DNA from: Actinomycetes bacterium
GTDB lineage: Bacteria > Actinomycetota > Actinomycetes > Propionibacteriales > Propionibacteriaceae
Length of the DNA stretch: 26,406 nucleotides
Direction of reading: 5' to 3'
NCBI GenBank assembly: GCA_029778515.1
Contig: JAKOQD010000224.1
Span: 1 to 26,406, forward strand
Part shown: positions 16,240 through 23,959 of the stretch, one piece after another
Numbering within the stretch: position 1 is the first letter of the stretch
How the letters are laid out: every line of letters begins with the position of its first letter
The notes under the pieces: generated by a model
What the model was told of the DNA's origin: nothing
Database searches by the model: none
The model's input: the letters and a program-made list of their open reading frames with translations, nothing else
Program-made: the position numbers and the translations under genes

Positions 16240-16335
16240 ATTCTTTCGATGCCAGTTTCATCGGCGCAGACTGCGCAGCAGGATCAACGCGTGCACCGTT
16301 CTGGACCGAAACCCAACCAGCTACAGAGTCTCGCG

Positions 16336-17238
16336 ATGGAGCAATCCGACCTGGTCACCATCCAGCAGGTCGATGACAGCGCCGTCAGTCGCAAGACCGT
16401 CAACCGGTTGGTTCGGGACGGTCACTGGCAGCGGCGTCGAAACGGGCTCTTCGACATCGCGCCAGGGCACGAGTCCCTACTCAAGGAGGTGTGGACCGCA
16501 GCCCTTCAAGCAGGCACGCCCTACGCAATCGGCGGAGCGGCCGCGCTCTGGTTGCACGGACTTGATCTTCGAGTGGATCGAATCGTCATCTGGGTGCCCG
16601 CCGACCGTCGTCCGCGTCCCCCGACGTCAGCGATCATCAAGCGTGACCATCTCGGGCGCGTGGATCGCGGCCGTGGACTGCCTGTGCGAATACGGGTCGA
16701 AGACGCCCTGATCGACGTTGGGCAGAACCTCGAAGTCGAGGGCTTGGTGGGTGTGCTGTCGGACGCCACGCGGCTGCGACTGACGACCCTGCGCCGCGTC
16801 CGCCAGACCCTCGACGAACGGCGTCGAGTTCGTCACCGAACCGATTTCAAGGACATCTTGGACGACCTGACCGGCATCGAGAGCAACCTCGAGTACGTCT
16901 ATCGCGAGGATGTGGAGCGTGCCCATCGACTGCCCGCGGGAAACCGGCAGGATCGGCTCTCCGCTGGTACCCGAACCGACGTGACCTACGACGAGCAGTC
17001 GCTCTTGGTAGAACTGGACGGCCGGCTGGGCCATGAGGACTCGTTCTCGTCGTTTCGCGATCTCCATCGTGACAACGCTCACTCCCTGCTGGAGTATCGA
17101 ACGCTTCGCTACGGCAGCGCGGACGTCCGCGGCCAGCCATGTGCCGTGGCGTTGCAGGTCTGGCAGGCGATGCGCCTTCGAGGCTGGCAGGGGCCCTTAA
17201 GTCCGTGCCCAAGCTGCCCGAGCGAGGCACGGACGTAG
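16336..17238 (+). CDS. AbiEi-like / DUF559-type protein (winged helix + nuclease-like domain)
   Basis: About 300 residues from the ATG at 16336. In-frame starts at 16249 (ATG) and 16291 (GTG, with AGGA nearby) are possible, so the start is uncertain. The N-terminal ~45 residues (VTIQQVDDSAVSRKTVNRLVRDGHWQRRRNGLFDIAP) match the winged-helix domain of AbiEi antitoxins. The next part (AIGGAAALWLHGL) is the AbiEi continuation. The C-terminal ~90 residues resemble a Vsr/DUF559 PD-(D/E)xK fold: D215 in RTDVTYDE, then LLVELDGRLGH (E226, D228) and RDLHRDN. The tail carries CPSC. Actinobacteria have many such proteins of unknown function. No toxin partner (AbiEii) is adjacent, so a toxin-antitoxin role is unproven. 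The gene is bracketed by 51-bp palindromic repeats and looks slightly less GC-rich than its neighbours, suggesting acquisition. Confidence 0.7.
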   Translation: MEQSDLVTIQQVDDSAVSRKTVNRLVRDGHWQRRRNGLFDIAPGHESLLKEVWTAALQAGTPYAIGGAAALWLHGLDLRVDRIVIWVPADRRPRPPTSAIIKRDHLGRVDRGRGLPVRIRVEDALIDVGQNLEVEGLVGVLSDATRLRLTTLRRVRQTLDERRRVRHRTDFKDILDDLTGIESNLEYVYREDVERAHRLPAGNRQDRLSAGTRTDVTYDEQSLLVELDGRLGHEDSFSSFRDLHRDNAHSLLEYRTLRYGSADVRGQPCAVALQVWQAMRLRGWQGPLSPCPSCPSEART

Positions 17239-17282
17239 TCAAGGCAAGCGTCATGACTCCGGCCCGACGCGTTCACGTCCTG

Positions 17283-17333
17283 AACAAGCTGGAGCGCTGG
17301 ATCCCCAGACGGGCCACAACTGTCCCGTTTGCG
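17283..17333 (-). repeat. 51-bp palindromic repeat, copy C (inverted orientation)
   Basis: Read on the minus strand: arm CGCAAACGGGACA, a 25-nt centre GTTGTGGCCCGTC..., and arm GCTCCAGCTTGTT. Length and layout equal copies A and B, with a more degenerate right arm. It lies between the convergent ends of the AbiEi-like gene (17238) and metG (17368). Confidence 0.75.
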
Positions 17334-17367
17334 GTTGGAGGAGGCAGTGGGCGGACGAGACGGCGGC

Positions 17368-19152
17368 TCAGGCGATCGGGGCCCAAGTGGGACCGGTCTG
17401 GCCCAGGGTCTCGTCGAGCTTCGTGAACAGGGGGGTCGGCTTCTGCAGCGGACGACCGGCCTCGATCGGCGCCGAGGCCCACCTCGCCTGCTGGCACGTG
17501 TAGTCGCCGGTCAGCACCGGATACTCGGCGCCACCCTCCTCGGAGACCAGCTTCAGCTCCGGCTGCGCCGCCCAAACCCCTTCGCCACCCAAAGCCTCGA
17601 ACACCTTCTGCGCCGCATGCGGCAGCAGCGGGGTGAGTAGCGTGTTGCAGTCCGAAACCACCTGCAGCGCGACATGCAGCACGGTGTCCCGACGGACCGG
17701 ATCGTCCTTCAGCTTCCACGGCTCCTGCTCGGACAGGTACTTGTTGGCCAGCCCGACCACCCGCATCGCCTCGGACGTCGCCTGCTTGAACTTGCAGCGG
17801 CCCCACAGGTCGCCGACCACGTCGAACGCCGCAGCCGAAGCTGAAAGCAGCTCCCGATCAGCGTCGGTCAGCTCCCCAGCAACCGGAATCGCCCCGACGT
17901 TCTTGTGCGCCATCGAGATGGAGCGGTTCACCAGGTTGCCCCACTCGTTCGCCAGCTCGAAGTTGTTGCGTCGCACGAACTCCTCCCAGGTGAAGTCCGT
18001 GTCCTGGTTCTCCGGGCCGGCCACCGCGATGAAGTAGCGCAGCGCGTCCGGCCCGAACTCGGCCAGGAAGTCGCGGACGTAGATCACGTGCCCGCGGGAG
18101 GATGCCAGCTTCGATCCCGACATGGTCAGGTACTCCGAAGAGACCACCTCTGTGGGCAGGTTCAGCGGCGAGTACGCCGACCCGACCCCGCCCAGATCGC
18201 CCTCGCCGTTGGCGCCCAGCAGGATGGCCGGCCAGATCACCGAGTGGAAGGTGATGTTGTCCTTGCCCATGAAGTAGTACGAGCGCGCCTCAGCAGACTG
18301 CCACCAGAGCTTCCACGCGTCCGGGTCGCCCGAGCGCCGTGCCCACTCCACTGCCGCCGACAGGTAGCCGATCACTGCGTCGAACCACACGTAGATGCGC
18401 TTCATCGACGCTTCCGACCACCCCTCCAGCGGGATCGGCACGCCCCAATCGAGGTCGCGGGTGATCGCGCGCGGACGCAGTTCCTTGAGCAGGTTGAGGC
18501 TGAACTTCATCACGTTCGGACGCCAGTCGGTCCGGGTCGCCAGCCACTCGCCCAGCGCCCCGGCGAGCGCAGGCAGATCAAGGAAGAAGTGTTCGGTCTC
18601 GACGAAGTTGGGCACCTCGCCATTGATCTTCGACAACGGGCGGATCAGGTCGATCGGATCCAGCTGGCGTCCGCAGTTGTCACACTGGTCGCCGCGGGCA
18701 CCGTCGTATCCGCAAACCGGGCAGGTGCCCTCGATGTAGCGGTCGGGCAGCGTCCGTCCGGTAGACGGCGAGATCGCGCCCTGCTGCACCTTCGCGGTCA
18801 CGTAGCCGTTCGCGTGCAGCGCCCGGAACAACTCCTGGACGACCGCGCGGTGGTTCAGTGTCGTGGTGCGGGTGTACAGGTCGTAGGAGCACCCCAGCGC
18901 CTGCAGGTCCTCGGCGATCACCCGGTGGTACTTGTCGGCGGTCTGCTGCGGAGTGAGTCCCTCCTTATCAGCCTGCACCTGGATGGCCGTGCCGTGCTCG
19001 TCGGTGCCGGACACCATCAGCACCTGGTTTCCGGCCATTCGCTGGTACCGGGAGAACACGTCGGACGGGACACCGAAACCGGAGACGTGGCCAATGTGCC
19101 GCGGGCCGTTGGCGTAGGGCCAGGCGACGGCTGCCAGGATGCGAGAACTCAC
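17368..19152 (-). CDS. metG: Methionyl-tRNA synthetase
   Basis: A 594-residue class I synthetase that charges tRNA-Met. The HIGH motif is PRHIGH (17-22) after [11 protein letters not shown] four-Cys zinc knuckle, [18 protein letters not shown], marks the MetG1 (E. coli-like) connective domain. The KMSKS equivalent is GSKLASSRG, in the usual place before [20 protein letters not shown]. The anticodon-binding helical domain follows ([19 protein letters not shown]). There is no C-terminal EMAP/tRNA-binding extension; the protein ends soon after the helical domain. The start is GTG 19152 with TAGAAT 8 nt upstream and no Shine-Dalgarno. It is convergent with the AbiEi-like gene and divergent from the phosphate permease gene. 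Confidence 0.95.
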   Translation of the reverse strand: MSSRILAAVAWPYANGPRHIGHVSGFGVPSDVFSRYQRMAGNQVLMVSGTDEHGTAIQVQADKEGLTPQQTADKYHRVIAEDLQALGCSYDLYTRTTTLNHRAVVQELFRALHANGYVTAKVQQGAISPSTGRTLPDRYIEGTCPVCGYDGARGDQCDNCGRQLDPIDLIRPLSKINGEVPNFVETEHFFLDLPALAGALGEWLATRTDWRPNVMKFSLNLLKELRPRAITRDLDWGVPIPLEGWSEASMKRIYVWFDAVIGYLSAAVEWARRSGDPDAWKLWWQSAEARSYYFMGKDNITFHSVIWPAILLGANGEGDLGGVGSAYSPLNLPTEVVSSEYLTMSGSKLASSRGHVIYVRDFLAEFGPDALRYFIAVAGPENQDTDFTWEEFVRRNNFELANEWGNLVNRSISMAHKNVGAIPVAGELTDADRELLSASAAAFDVVGDLWGRCKFKQATSEAMRVVGLANKYLSEQEPWKLKDDPVRRDTVLHVALQVVSDCNTLLTPLLPHAAQKVFEALGGEGVWAAQPELKLVSEEGGAEYPVLTGDYTCQQARWASAPIEAGRPLQKPTPLFTKLDETLGQTGPTWAPIA

Positions 19153-19160
19153 AATCGCTC

Positions 19161-19166
19161 ATTCTA
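19161..19166 (-). promoter_or_regulatory. Candidate -10 hexamer of metG
   Basis: TAGAAT on the minus strand (five of six to TATAAT) is followed by 8 nt and the GTG start, consistent with a leaderless or near-leaderless message. No -35 match. Confidence 0.4.
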
Positions 19167-19293
19167 GGTGTTCGCGGCTCCTCGCCAGTACGCACTCGGA
19201 CGCGTCCCCGCTCCAGGCCAGCAGCCGGCTGTGAGATCGACCTGAGTTCCCCCGCCGACACCGGCCACTTTCCGAATCTGGTCCGGTTACCCC

Positions 19294-19299
19294 TACCAT
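19294..19299 (+). promoter_or_regulatory. Candidate -10 hexamer of the PiT permease gene
   Basis: TACCAT (TAnnnT) ends 6 nt before the GTG at 19306. An AAGGA immediately abuts the GTG, too close to work as a Shine-Dalgarno, so leaderless initiation is the simpler reading. Confidence 0.4.
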
Positions 19300-19305
19300 G
19301 AAGGA

Positions 19306-20532
19306 GTGACCCCAGAGTTTCTACTCCTGTCGCTTGTGGTTGTAACGGCGTTGGCCTTCGATTTCACAAACGGGTTCCATGACACTGCAAATGCCATGGC
19401 CACCTCTATCGCCACCAAGGCGCTGACCCCGAAGGCAGCGGTGACCCTTTCGGCGATCCTGAACCTCGTCGGCGCCTTCCTGTCGGTAGAAGTTGCGATC
19501 ACGGTTACCAACGCGGTGATCCGGATCCAGAACCCGGACGGCACCCCCAAGCCGGAGCTGATGGCGGACGGTGGCCACGGCCTGTTGTTGATCCTGATGG
19601 CCGGCCTGGCCGGCGCAATCATCTGGAACATCCTCACCTGGTTGTGGGGCCTGCCCTCCAGTTCCTCCCACGCGCTGTTCGGCGGCCTGGTCGGCGCAAC
19701 GGTCGCGGCCATGGGCTGGGGCGGCGTTAAGTGGGTCGGTGAAGGCGCGAAGCTCGACGGCGTGATCGGCAAGGTGGTGCTGCCAGCCCTGCTGTCGCCG
19801 GCCATTGCCATCATCGTCGCGATGATCGGCACCAAGCTCGTCTTCTGGGTCACCCGTGGGGTGGCGGAGAAGTACCAGGAATCGGGCTTCCGTTGGGGCC
19901 AGATCGGCACCGCGTCCCTCCTTTCGCTCTCCCACGGCACCAATGACGCGCAGAAGACGATGGGCGTGATCACGCTCGCGCTGATCGCGTCCGGGCATTG
20001 GACGGCGACCCATGAAGTACCGCTCTGGGTGAAGATCGCCTGCGCGGTCGCGATCGCGTCCGGCACCTACATCGGTGGCTGGCGGATCATCCGGACGATG
20101 GGCAAGGGCCTGGTCGAGATCTCGTCGCCGCAGGGCATGGCCGCAGAGAGTTCGTCCGCAGCGGTCATCCTGACCTCCAGCCAGCTCGGCTTCGCACTCT
20201 CCACCACCCACGTCTGCACCGGCTCGATCCTCGGCTCGGGCCTCGGCCGCAAGGGTGCGAAGGTGCGCTGGGGCGTCGCCGGACGGATGGGCCTGGCCTG
20301 GCTGACCACGCTTCCGCTGGCCGGCCTGGTGGGCGCGGTGATGTGGTTCATCGGGCACATCATCGGCGGTTGGCTGGGCTCGACCACGATCTTCCTCCTG
20401 ATGTGTGCGGCCGCGCTGTACATGCGCTGGCACTCCAAGAAGGATCCGATCGGCCACCACAACGTCAACGACGAATGGGACGCCGAGCAGCCGGACGCGG
20501 ACAAGGTGCCGGTCTCGGGAGGGGTGCACTGA
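19306..20532 (+). CDS. PiT-family inorganic phosphate transporter
   Basis: A 408-residue polytopic membrane protein of the PiT (PF01384-type) family, which imports phosphate as a metal-phosphate complex or with cations. Both halves carry the duplicated family signature: DFTNGFHDTANAMATSIAT near residues 19-37, and SLSHGTNDAQKTMGVITLAL in the second half (the N-D-A pairs). Substrate-path segments GLPSSSSHALFGGLVGA and LSTTHVCTGSILGSGLGRKG are also conserved. About ten transmembrane helices are expected, ending in a cytoplasmic acidic tail (DEWDAEQPDADK). The start is GTG 19306. The stop overlaps the next gene's ATG by one base (TGATG), so the two are co-translated. No PhoU-like gene is adjacent. 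Confidence 0.92.
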   Translation: MTPEFLLLSLVVVTALAFDFTNGFHDTANAMATSIATKALTPKAAVTLSAILNLVGAFLSVEVAITVTNAVIRIQNPDGTPKPELMADGGHGLLLILMAGLAGAIIWNILTWLWGLPSSSSHALFGGLVGATVAAMGWGGVKWVGEGAKLDGVIGKVVLPALLSPAIAIIVAMIGTKLVFWVTRGVAEKYQESGFRWGQIGTASLLSLSHGTNDAQKTMGVITLALIASGHWTATHEVPLWVKIACAVAIASGTYIGGWRIIRTMGKGLVEISSPQGMAAESSSAAVILTSSQLGFALSTTHVCTGSILGSGLGRKGAKVRWGVAGRMGLAWLTTLPLAGLVGAVMWFIGHIIGGWLGSTTIFLLMCAAALYMRWHSKKDPIGHHNVNDEWDAEQPDADKVPVSGGVH

Positions 20533-20840
20533 TGGATCAGCTATTCGCAGCTCTGGACGCCTCGTGGCGCGTCCTACTGGTGGGGGTGGTGCTCGGCGCC
20601 GGCCTGCCCACCATCTATGCGCTTGGCATCCGCGCGCTGGCGTGGGGCACCGGCGGTGAGGCCGAGGTCCATGAAGCCGGGGTGGAGCTCAAGCCACACC
20701 TGCTCGGTCGGCTGATCGCCTACTCGCTGTTCGCTTTCGTGGTGCTGTGCGTGCTGCTCGGCATCGGCTACATCGTGGCCCACGGTCTGGGCATGACGAT
20801 CACGTTCGACGGCATCGTGCCGGTCTTCACGTCAAAGTAG
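20532..20840 (+). CDS. Small two-helix membrane protein paired with the PiT permease
   Basis: A 102-residue protein with two membrane segments: about 13-37 (WRVLLVGVVLGAGLPTIYALGIRAL) and 60-86 (LIAYSLFAFVVLCVLLGIGYIVAHGL), joined by an acidic loop (GGEAEVHEAGVELKPH). The ATG shares a base with the permease stop, strong evidence of coupled translation. A small membrane protein downstream of actinobacterial PiT genes is common in my recollection but has no known function; an accessory or stabilising subunit is a reasonable guess. Its last 14 bp overlap the 3' end of the convergent glycosyltransferase gene. Confidence 0.78.
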   Translation: MDQLFAALDASWRVLLVGVVLGAGLPTIYALGIRALAWGTGGEAEVHEAGVELKPHLLGRLIAYSLFAFVVLCVLLGIGYIVAHGLGMTITFDGIVPVFTSK

Positions 20841-21855
20841 CCAGTTCCACTCGAGCTCGTCCCGCCACTCGCGCCGTAGTGCGGACATCGTCACCGAGCC
20901 TGGCCAGAAAGCTGCGTGCCCGCTGGGTGACGCCTTCGGCAAACATCTCCTCCGGTATCGGTTGCACCGAGATCCGGACGCCGCTGCCCGCGAGCACGAG
21001 CGGCAGCGTGTAGCCGACCGACGAAGGGAAGCTCGCCAGTCGGGCGGCCACCGGGGTGCGGCGGAGTTCTACTTCAAGCGGGACGGACGGACGAACAATC
21101 TCCAGCCCGGTCTGAGTGGCGATCCGGTCCAGTTTCTCGGCGGACTCGCGGCGGTGGGCGAAGTACCGTCCAGCGCTGCCGTCGATGGCAAGGCCAGCCA
21201 CCGCGTCCAGGTAGGCACCCGGGCGCACCACCCCGGTCTCCACCAATGACGAGCCGATCACGTCCACGCCGGGTCGGGTACGCACCTGGCCGAACCGATG
21301 CCGCGTCCAAGCATAGGAATGGCGCTGCACTCGGCTCGGCGGCAGCCCGGTGACTGCCATCACCGTGAACAACTGCAGCCTGGCGGTGTCGAAGAACCGG
21401 CGCGCGCGTTCGGCCAGAACTGCGCGCACCGGACCGAACGAACGGCCATGCCAGCGCCGCAGTCGCTCGCCAGCGGCCAGCTGGGCGGCGAACTCCAGCG
21501 TCGCGGTGCCGTCATCCACCACGACCACCTGCTGATTGCCCGGACGCGGCAGCAGCGCTTGGATCAACCCGGAGAACGGATCGCCAAGCAACAGTGTGTG
21601 CGCGTCCGCCACCTGGGGTCGAAGTTCGGCGATCACCCGCGCCGAAGCCGAGAGCGCCGTCCGCGGATCGTGCCATTCGACCGCGATGTTCTCTTCCCCG
21701 GCGTAATCGGCCATGGCTGCCAGCTGGACGCGGGTGCGTTCGTCCACGGGTGCCAACACGACCAGCCGGATGCGTTCGGCGGCGGCGTGCCGGTGGCACC
21801 ACTCCAAGACATGCAGCAGCTGAGCCGGGCTCTCCACCAGTGCCAGGACGGTCAC
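20827..21855 (-). CDS. Polysialyltransferase-like (bacterial sialyltransferase-type) glycosyltransferase
   Basis: A 342-residue protein, the last gene of the sialate operon. The start VLALVESPAQLLHVLEW (3-19) resembles the ESP-LQLL-A opening of the bacterial polysialyltransferase-like family. Three features recall the GT-B sialyltransferases of families GT38/GT52: VVVVDDGTATLEFA with an acidic D-D-G (114-116), GRYFAHRRES with H234 where those enzymes have His-Pro, and FPSSVGYTLPLVL with a Ser-Ser pair (278-279). These are the catalytic base, CMP-phosphate-binding and phosphate-contact sites in known members. It probably transfers the sugar activated by the NeuA-like protein upstream; linkage and acceptor are unknown. 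GTG 21855 overlaps the neuB-like stop by 4 bp. Confidence 0.68.
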   Translation of the reverse strand: MTVLALVESPAQLLHVLEWCHRHAAAERIRLVVLAPVDERTRVQLAAMADYAGEENIAVEWHDPRTALSASARVIAELRPQVADAHTLLLGDPFSGLIQALLPRPGNQQVVVVDDGTATLEFAAQLAAGERLRRWHGRSFGPVRAVLAERARRFFDTARLQLFTVMAVTGLPPSRVQRHSYAWTRHRFGQVRTRPGVDVIGSSLVETGVVRPGAYLDAVAGLAIDGSAGRYFAHRRESAEKLDRIATQTGLEIVRPSVPLEVELRRTPVAARLASFPSSVGYTLPLVLAGSGVRISVQPIPEEMFAEGVTQRARSFLARLGDDVRTTARVAGRARVELATLT

Positions 21856-22796
21856 GCCACCTCCGATCCGGACTCGCTATCGGCGACCACCCCGGGCACT
21901 CGGCGCAGCTTGCGCATCGCCTGTAGTTCACCGTCGTACACCCGCTTCACCCCGTCGCCGAGCGCGGTCTCCAGCACCCGGATGTCGCGGACCAGCCGGC
22001 GCAGGCCCTCGGGCTCGACCGAAGCGGCCTGGTCGGAGCCCCACATCGCCCGGTCGAGGGTGATGTGCCGCTCCACCAGCACCGCGCCCATCGCCACCGC
22101 GCTCAACGTGGTCTGCAGGCCCACTTCGTGCCCCGAGTAGCCGACCGGCACGTTCGGGTACTCGGCGGCGAGCGTGTGCAGCACGCGCAGGTTCAGCTGG
22201 TCAGGTGGCGCTGGATAGGTGCTGGTCGCGTGGCAGAGCACGATGTTGCCGCTGCCGAGCACCTCGACCGCGTGCCGGATCTGGGCCGGTGTCGACATGC
22301 CAGTCGACAGGATGATCGTTCGCCCGGTGGCCCGCATCGCCCGCAGCAGTACGTCGTCGGTAAGCGATGCCGAAGCCACCTTGTAGGCCGGCGGCGCGTA
22401 CGCCCCGAGGAAGTCGACGCTGTCGACGTCCCACGGCGAGGCGAACCAGTCGATGCCGATGTCGCGGCAGTGGTCGTCGATCAGGCGGTACTCCTCGGCG
22501 CCGAACTCCACCCGGTGTCGATACTGCAGGTAGGTCATCCGACCCCACGGAGTGTCGCGTTCCACGTCCCATTGGTCACGGGGCGTGCACACCTCCGGTG
22601 TGCGTTTCTGGAACTTCACCGCGTCCATGCCTGCGGTCTTGGCTGCATCGATCAGGGCGAGCGCAGTCCGCACGTCGCCGTTGTGGTTGATACCGATCTC
22701 GCCGACGATGTACACCGGCTGACCCGGCCCCACCAGGCGGTCGCCGATGCGCCGCAGTCGAGGGTTGATGCCGGTCTTGGGCTGGTTCTGGTTCAC
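21852..22796 (-). CDS. neuB: N-acetylneuraminate (sialate) synthase family protein, no SAF domain
   Basis: A 314-residue TIM-barrel enzyme condensing N-acetylmannosamine (or its 6-phosphate, or a related hexose) with phosphoenolpyruvate to a nonulosonic acid. Motifs: VGEIGINHNGD (31-41), DAVKFQKR (58-65), FASPWD (118-123), YKVASA, ILSTGMST (162-169), CHATSTYPAP (188-197), GYSGHE (219-224, H223) and ERHITLD (242-248, H244); H223 and H244 correspond to the Mn ligands. The usual DHxxSLEP is SDQAASVEP (254-262). The chain stops after MRKLRRVPG, just where the antifreeze-like SAF domain normally starts, so that domain is missing. GTG 22796 overlaps the upstream neuA-like stop by 4 bp. The gene symbol rests on family membership. 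Confidence 0.85.
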   Translation of the reverse strand: MNQNQPKTGINPRLRRIGDRLVGPGQPVYIVGEIGINHNGDVRTALALIDAAKTAGMDAVKFQKRTPEVCTPRDQWDVERDTPWGRMTYLQYRHRVEFGAEEYRLIDDHCRDIGIDWFASPWDVDSVDFLGAYAPPAYKVASASLTDDVLLRAMRATGRTIILSTGMSTPAQIRHAVEVLGSGNIVLCHATSTYPAPPDQLNLRVLHTLAAEYPNVPVGYSGHEVGLQTTLSAVAMGAVLVERHITLDRAMWGSDQAASVEPEGLRRLVRDIRVLETALGDGVKRVYDGELQAMRKLRRVPGVVADSESGSEVA

Positions 22797-23959
22797 AGTT
22801 GGTCCTCCTGCAGGATCCAGGATGCGATCTCCCGGACGGCGCCATGGCCGCCGGGCTTGGTCGTGATCGCCCGGGCAGCCGCCCGGACGCGAGGCTGGGC
22901 GGACGCGACCGCCACCGGCCAGCCGACCCGCGCGAAGCAGGCCAGATCGTTGTGGTCATTGCCCAGATACAGCACCCGCCCGGCGTCGAGTTCACGCTCA
23001 GCCAGCCAGGCGACGAGCTCACTGTCCTTGTCGGCCACGCCGTGGCGGCACTCGACACCCAGCTTGGCCGCCCTGGCCGAGACCACCGGATTCACCTCGG
23101 TGGAGAGGATCAGCACCGGCAGTCCGCAGCGGCGCATCGCGGCGACGCCCATACCGTCGCCGCGATGCACGGCCACCCGCTCGGTACCATCCGCTGCCAG
23201 CCAGGCACGGTCATCGGTTTGGGTGCCGTCGAAGTCGAGCACCACCGCGTCCACCTCGCCGGGGGCGGGCCGGGTTCCTGCGTCGAGCAGCGGCGCGAGT
23301 GCCCGAGCCCTGGCCAGGTCGCCCGGCTCGTCGATCTCAAGAACGCGTGCCGGATCGCTGGGCACAGCCACGATGCGTCCGAAGAAGCGGTGCCGATTAG
23401 CTCGGAAGCCGGCCCCGCGCATGGCGTAGGCCGCTCCGGTCTCCAGCCATTCGGGCTCTCGGTCCTGCCTGCGCTGCCGCGCTGCCGGGTCGTGGTTGAC
23501 GCCGTGCGCTTCCGTGGCGATCCGCCATAGGAAGGCGTGCGATGGCGCGGCGGTGAAGGCCGAATCGGCACCCTCGTCCAGCACCGCACCGACCACCCCG
23601 TCCAGGTCGTGGGCGGTTAGGAACGGACTGGTGCACTGGGCCATGACCAGCACCTCCAGCCCCGCGGCGTGGCTGCCGTAGAGCGTCTCGACGGCATGGC
23701 TCAGCGCAGCCTCGCTGGTGGCCTCGTCACCGGCGAGGTCGGGCGGCCTCTCCACCGCGATCGCGCCCGCCGCCGTGGCCGCCGCGGCGATCGTCGGATC
23801 GTCGGTGGACACCGCGACGGCTGTGACGCGCTGGGCCATTTGGGCGGCACGAATCGCGCGCACAACCAGTGGCACCCCGCCGACCCGGGCAAGGTTCTTG
23901 CCTGGGACGCCCTTTGAACCGCCCCTGGCCGGAATCACCACCAGCACGTCGCCGCTCAT
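22793..23959 (-). CDS. neuA: CMP-sialate synthetase fused to a HAD (KdsC-like) phosphatase
   Basis: A 388-residue two-domain protein. Residues 1-225 are a cytidylyltransferase: VIPARGGSKGVPGKNL (8-23) for CTP, QCTSPFLTAHDLD (108-120), EWLETGAAYAMR (170-181) and VLEIDEPGDL (206-215). Residues 235-388 are a HAD phosphatase: VVLDFDGTQTDD with D242 and D244, LSTE (285-288), K311 in ADKDSEL, and YLGNDHNDL (331-339) with D335 and D338. The first domain activates a nonulosonic acid to its CMP form. The second may remove the 9-phosphate, as in Neu5Ac-9-phosphate phosphatases. Vertebrate CMAS also has a HAD-like C-terminal domain. The ATG at 23959 (MSGDVLVVIPARGG) overlaps the upstream stop by 4 bp; a longer frame to 24253 is an Arg-rich shadow. 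Confidence 0.87.
   Translation of the reverse strand: MSGDVLVVIPARGGSKGVPGKNLARVGGVPLVVRAIRAAQMAQRVTAVAVSTDDPTIAAAATAAGAIAVERPPDLAGDEATSEAALSHAVETLYGSHAAGLEVLVMAQCTSPFLTAHDLDGVVGAVLDEGADSAFTAAPSHAFLWRIATEAHGVNHDPAARQRRQDREPEWLETGAAYAMRGAGFRANRHRFFGRIVAVPSDPARVLEIDEPGDLARARALAPLLDAGTRPAPGEVDAVVLDFDGTQTDDRAWLAADGTERVAVHRGDGMGVAAMRRCGLPVLILSTEVNPVVSARAAKLGVECRHGVADKDSELVAWLAERELDAGRVLYLGNDHNDLACFARVGWPVAVASAQPRVRAAARAITTKPGGHGAVREIASWILQEDQL

Larger units (their letters stand above)
15980..16335. other. Gene-free interval with palindromic repeats and DnaA-box-like pair
   Basis: This 356-bp stretch after the kinase gene contains repeat copies A (16037-16087) and B (16120-16170) and an inverted DnaA-box-like pair (16213-16239). 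Short open frames here are compositionally unconvincing. If the next gene starts at 16249 or 16291 instead of 16336 the gap is correspondingly shorter. Confidence 0.6.

Noticed and set aside
16336..17238. AbiEi-like gene considered as part of a complete toxin-antitoxin or restriction system
   Set aside because: No AbiEii nucleotidyltransferase, methylase or helicase gene is next to it; neighbours are a kinase and metG.
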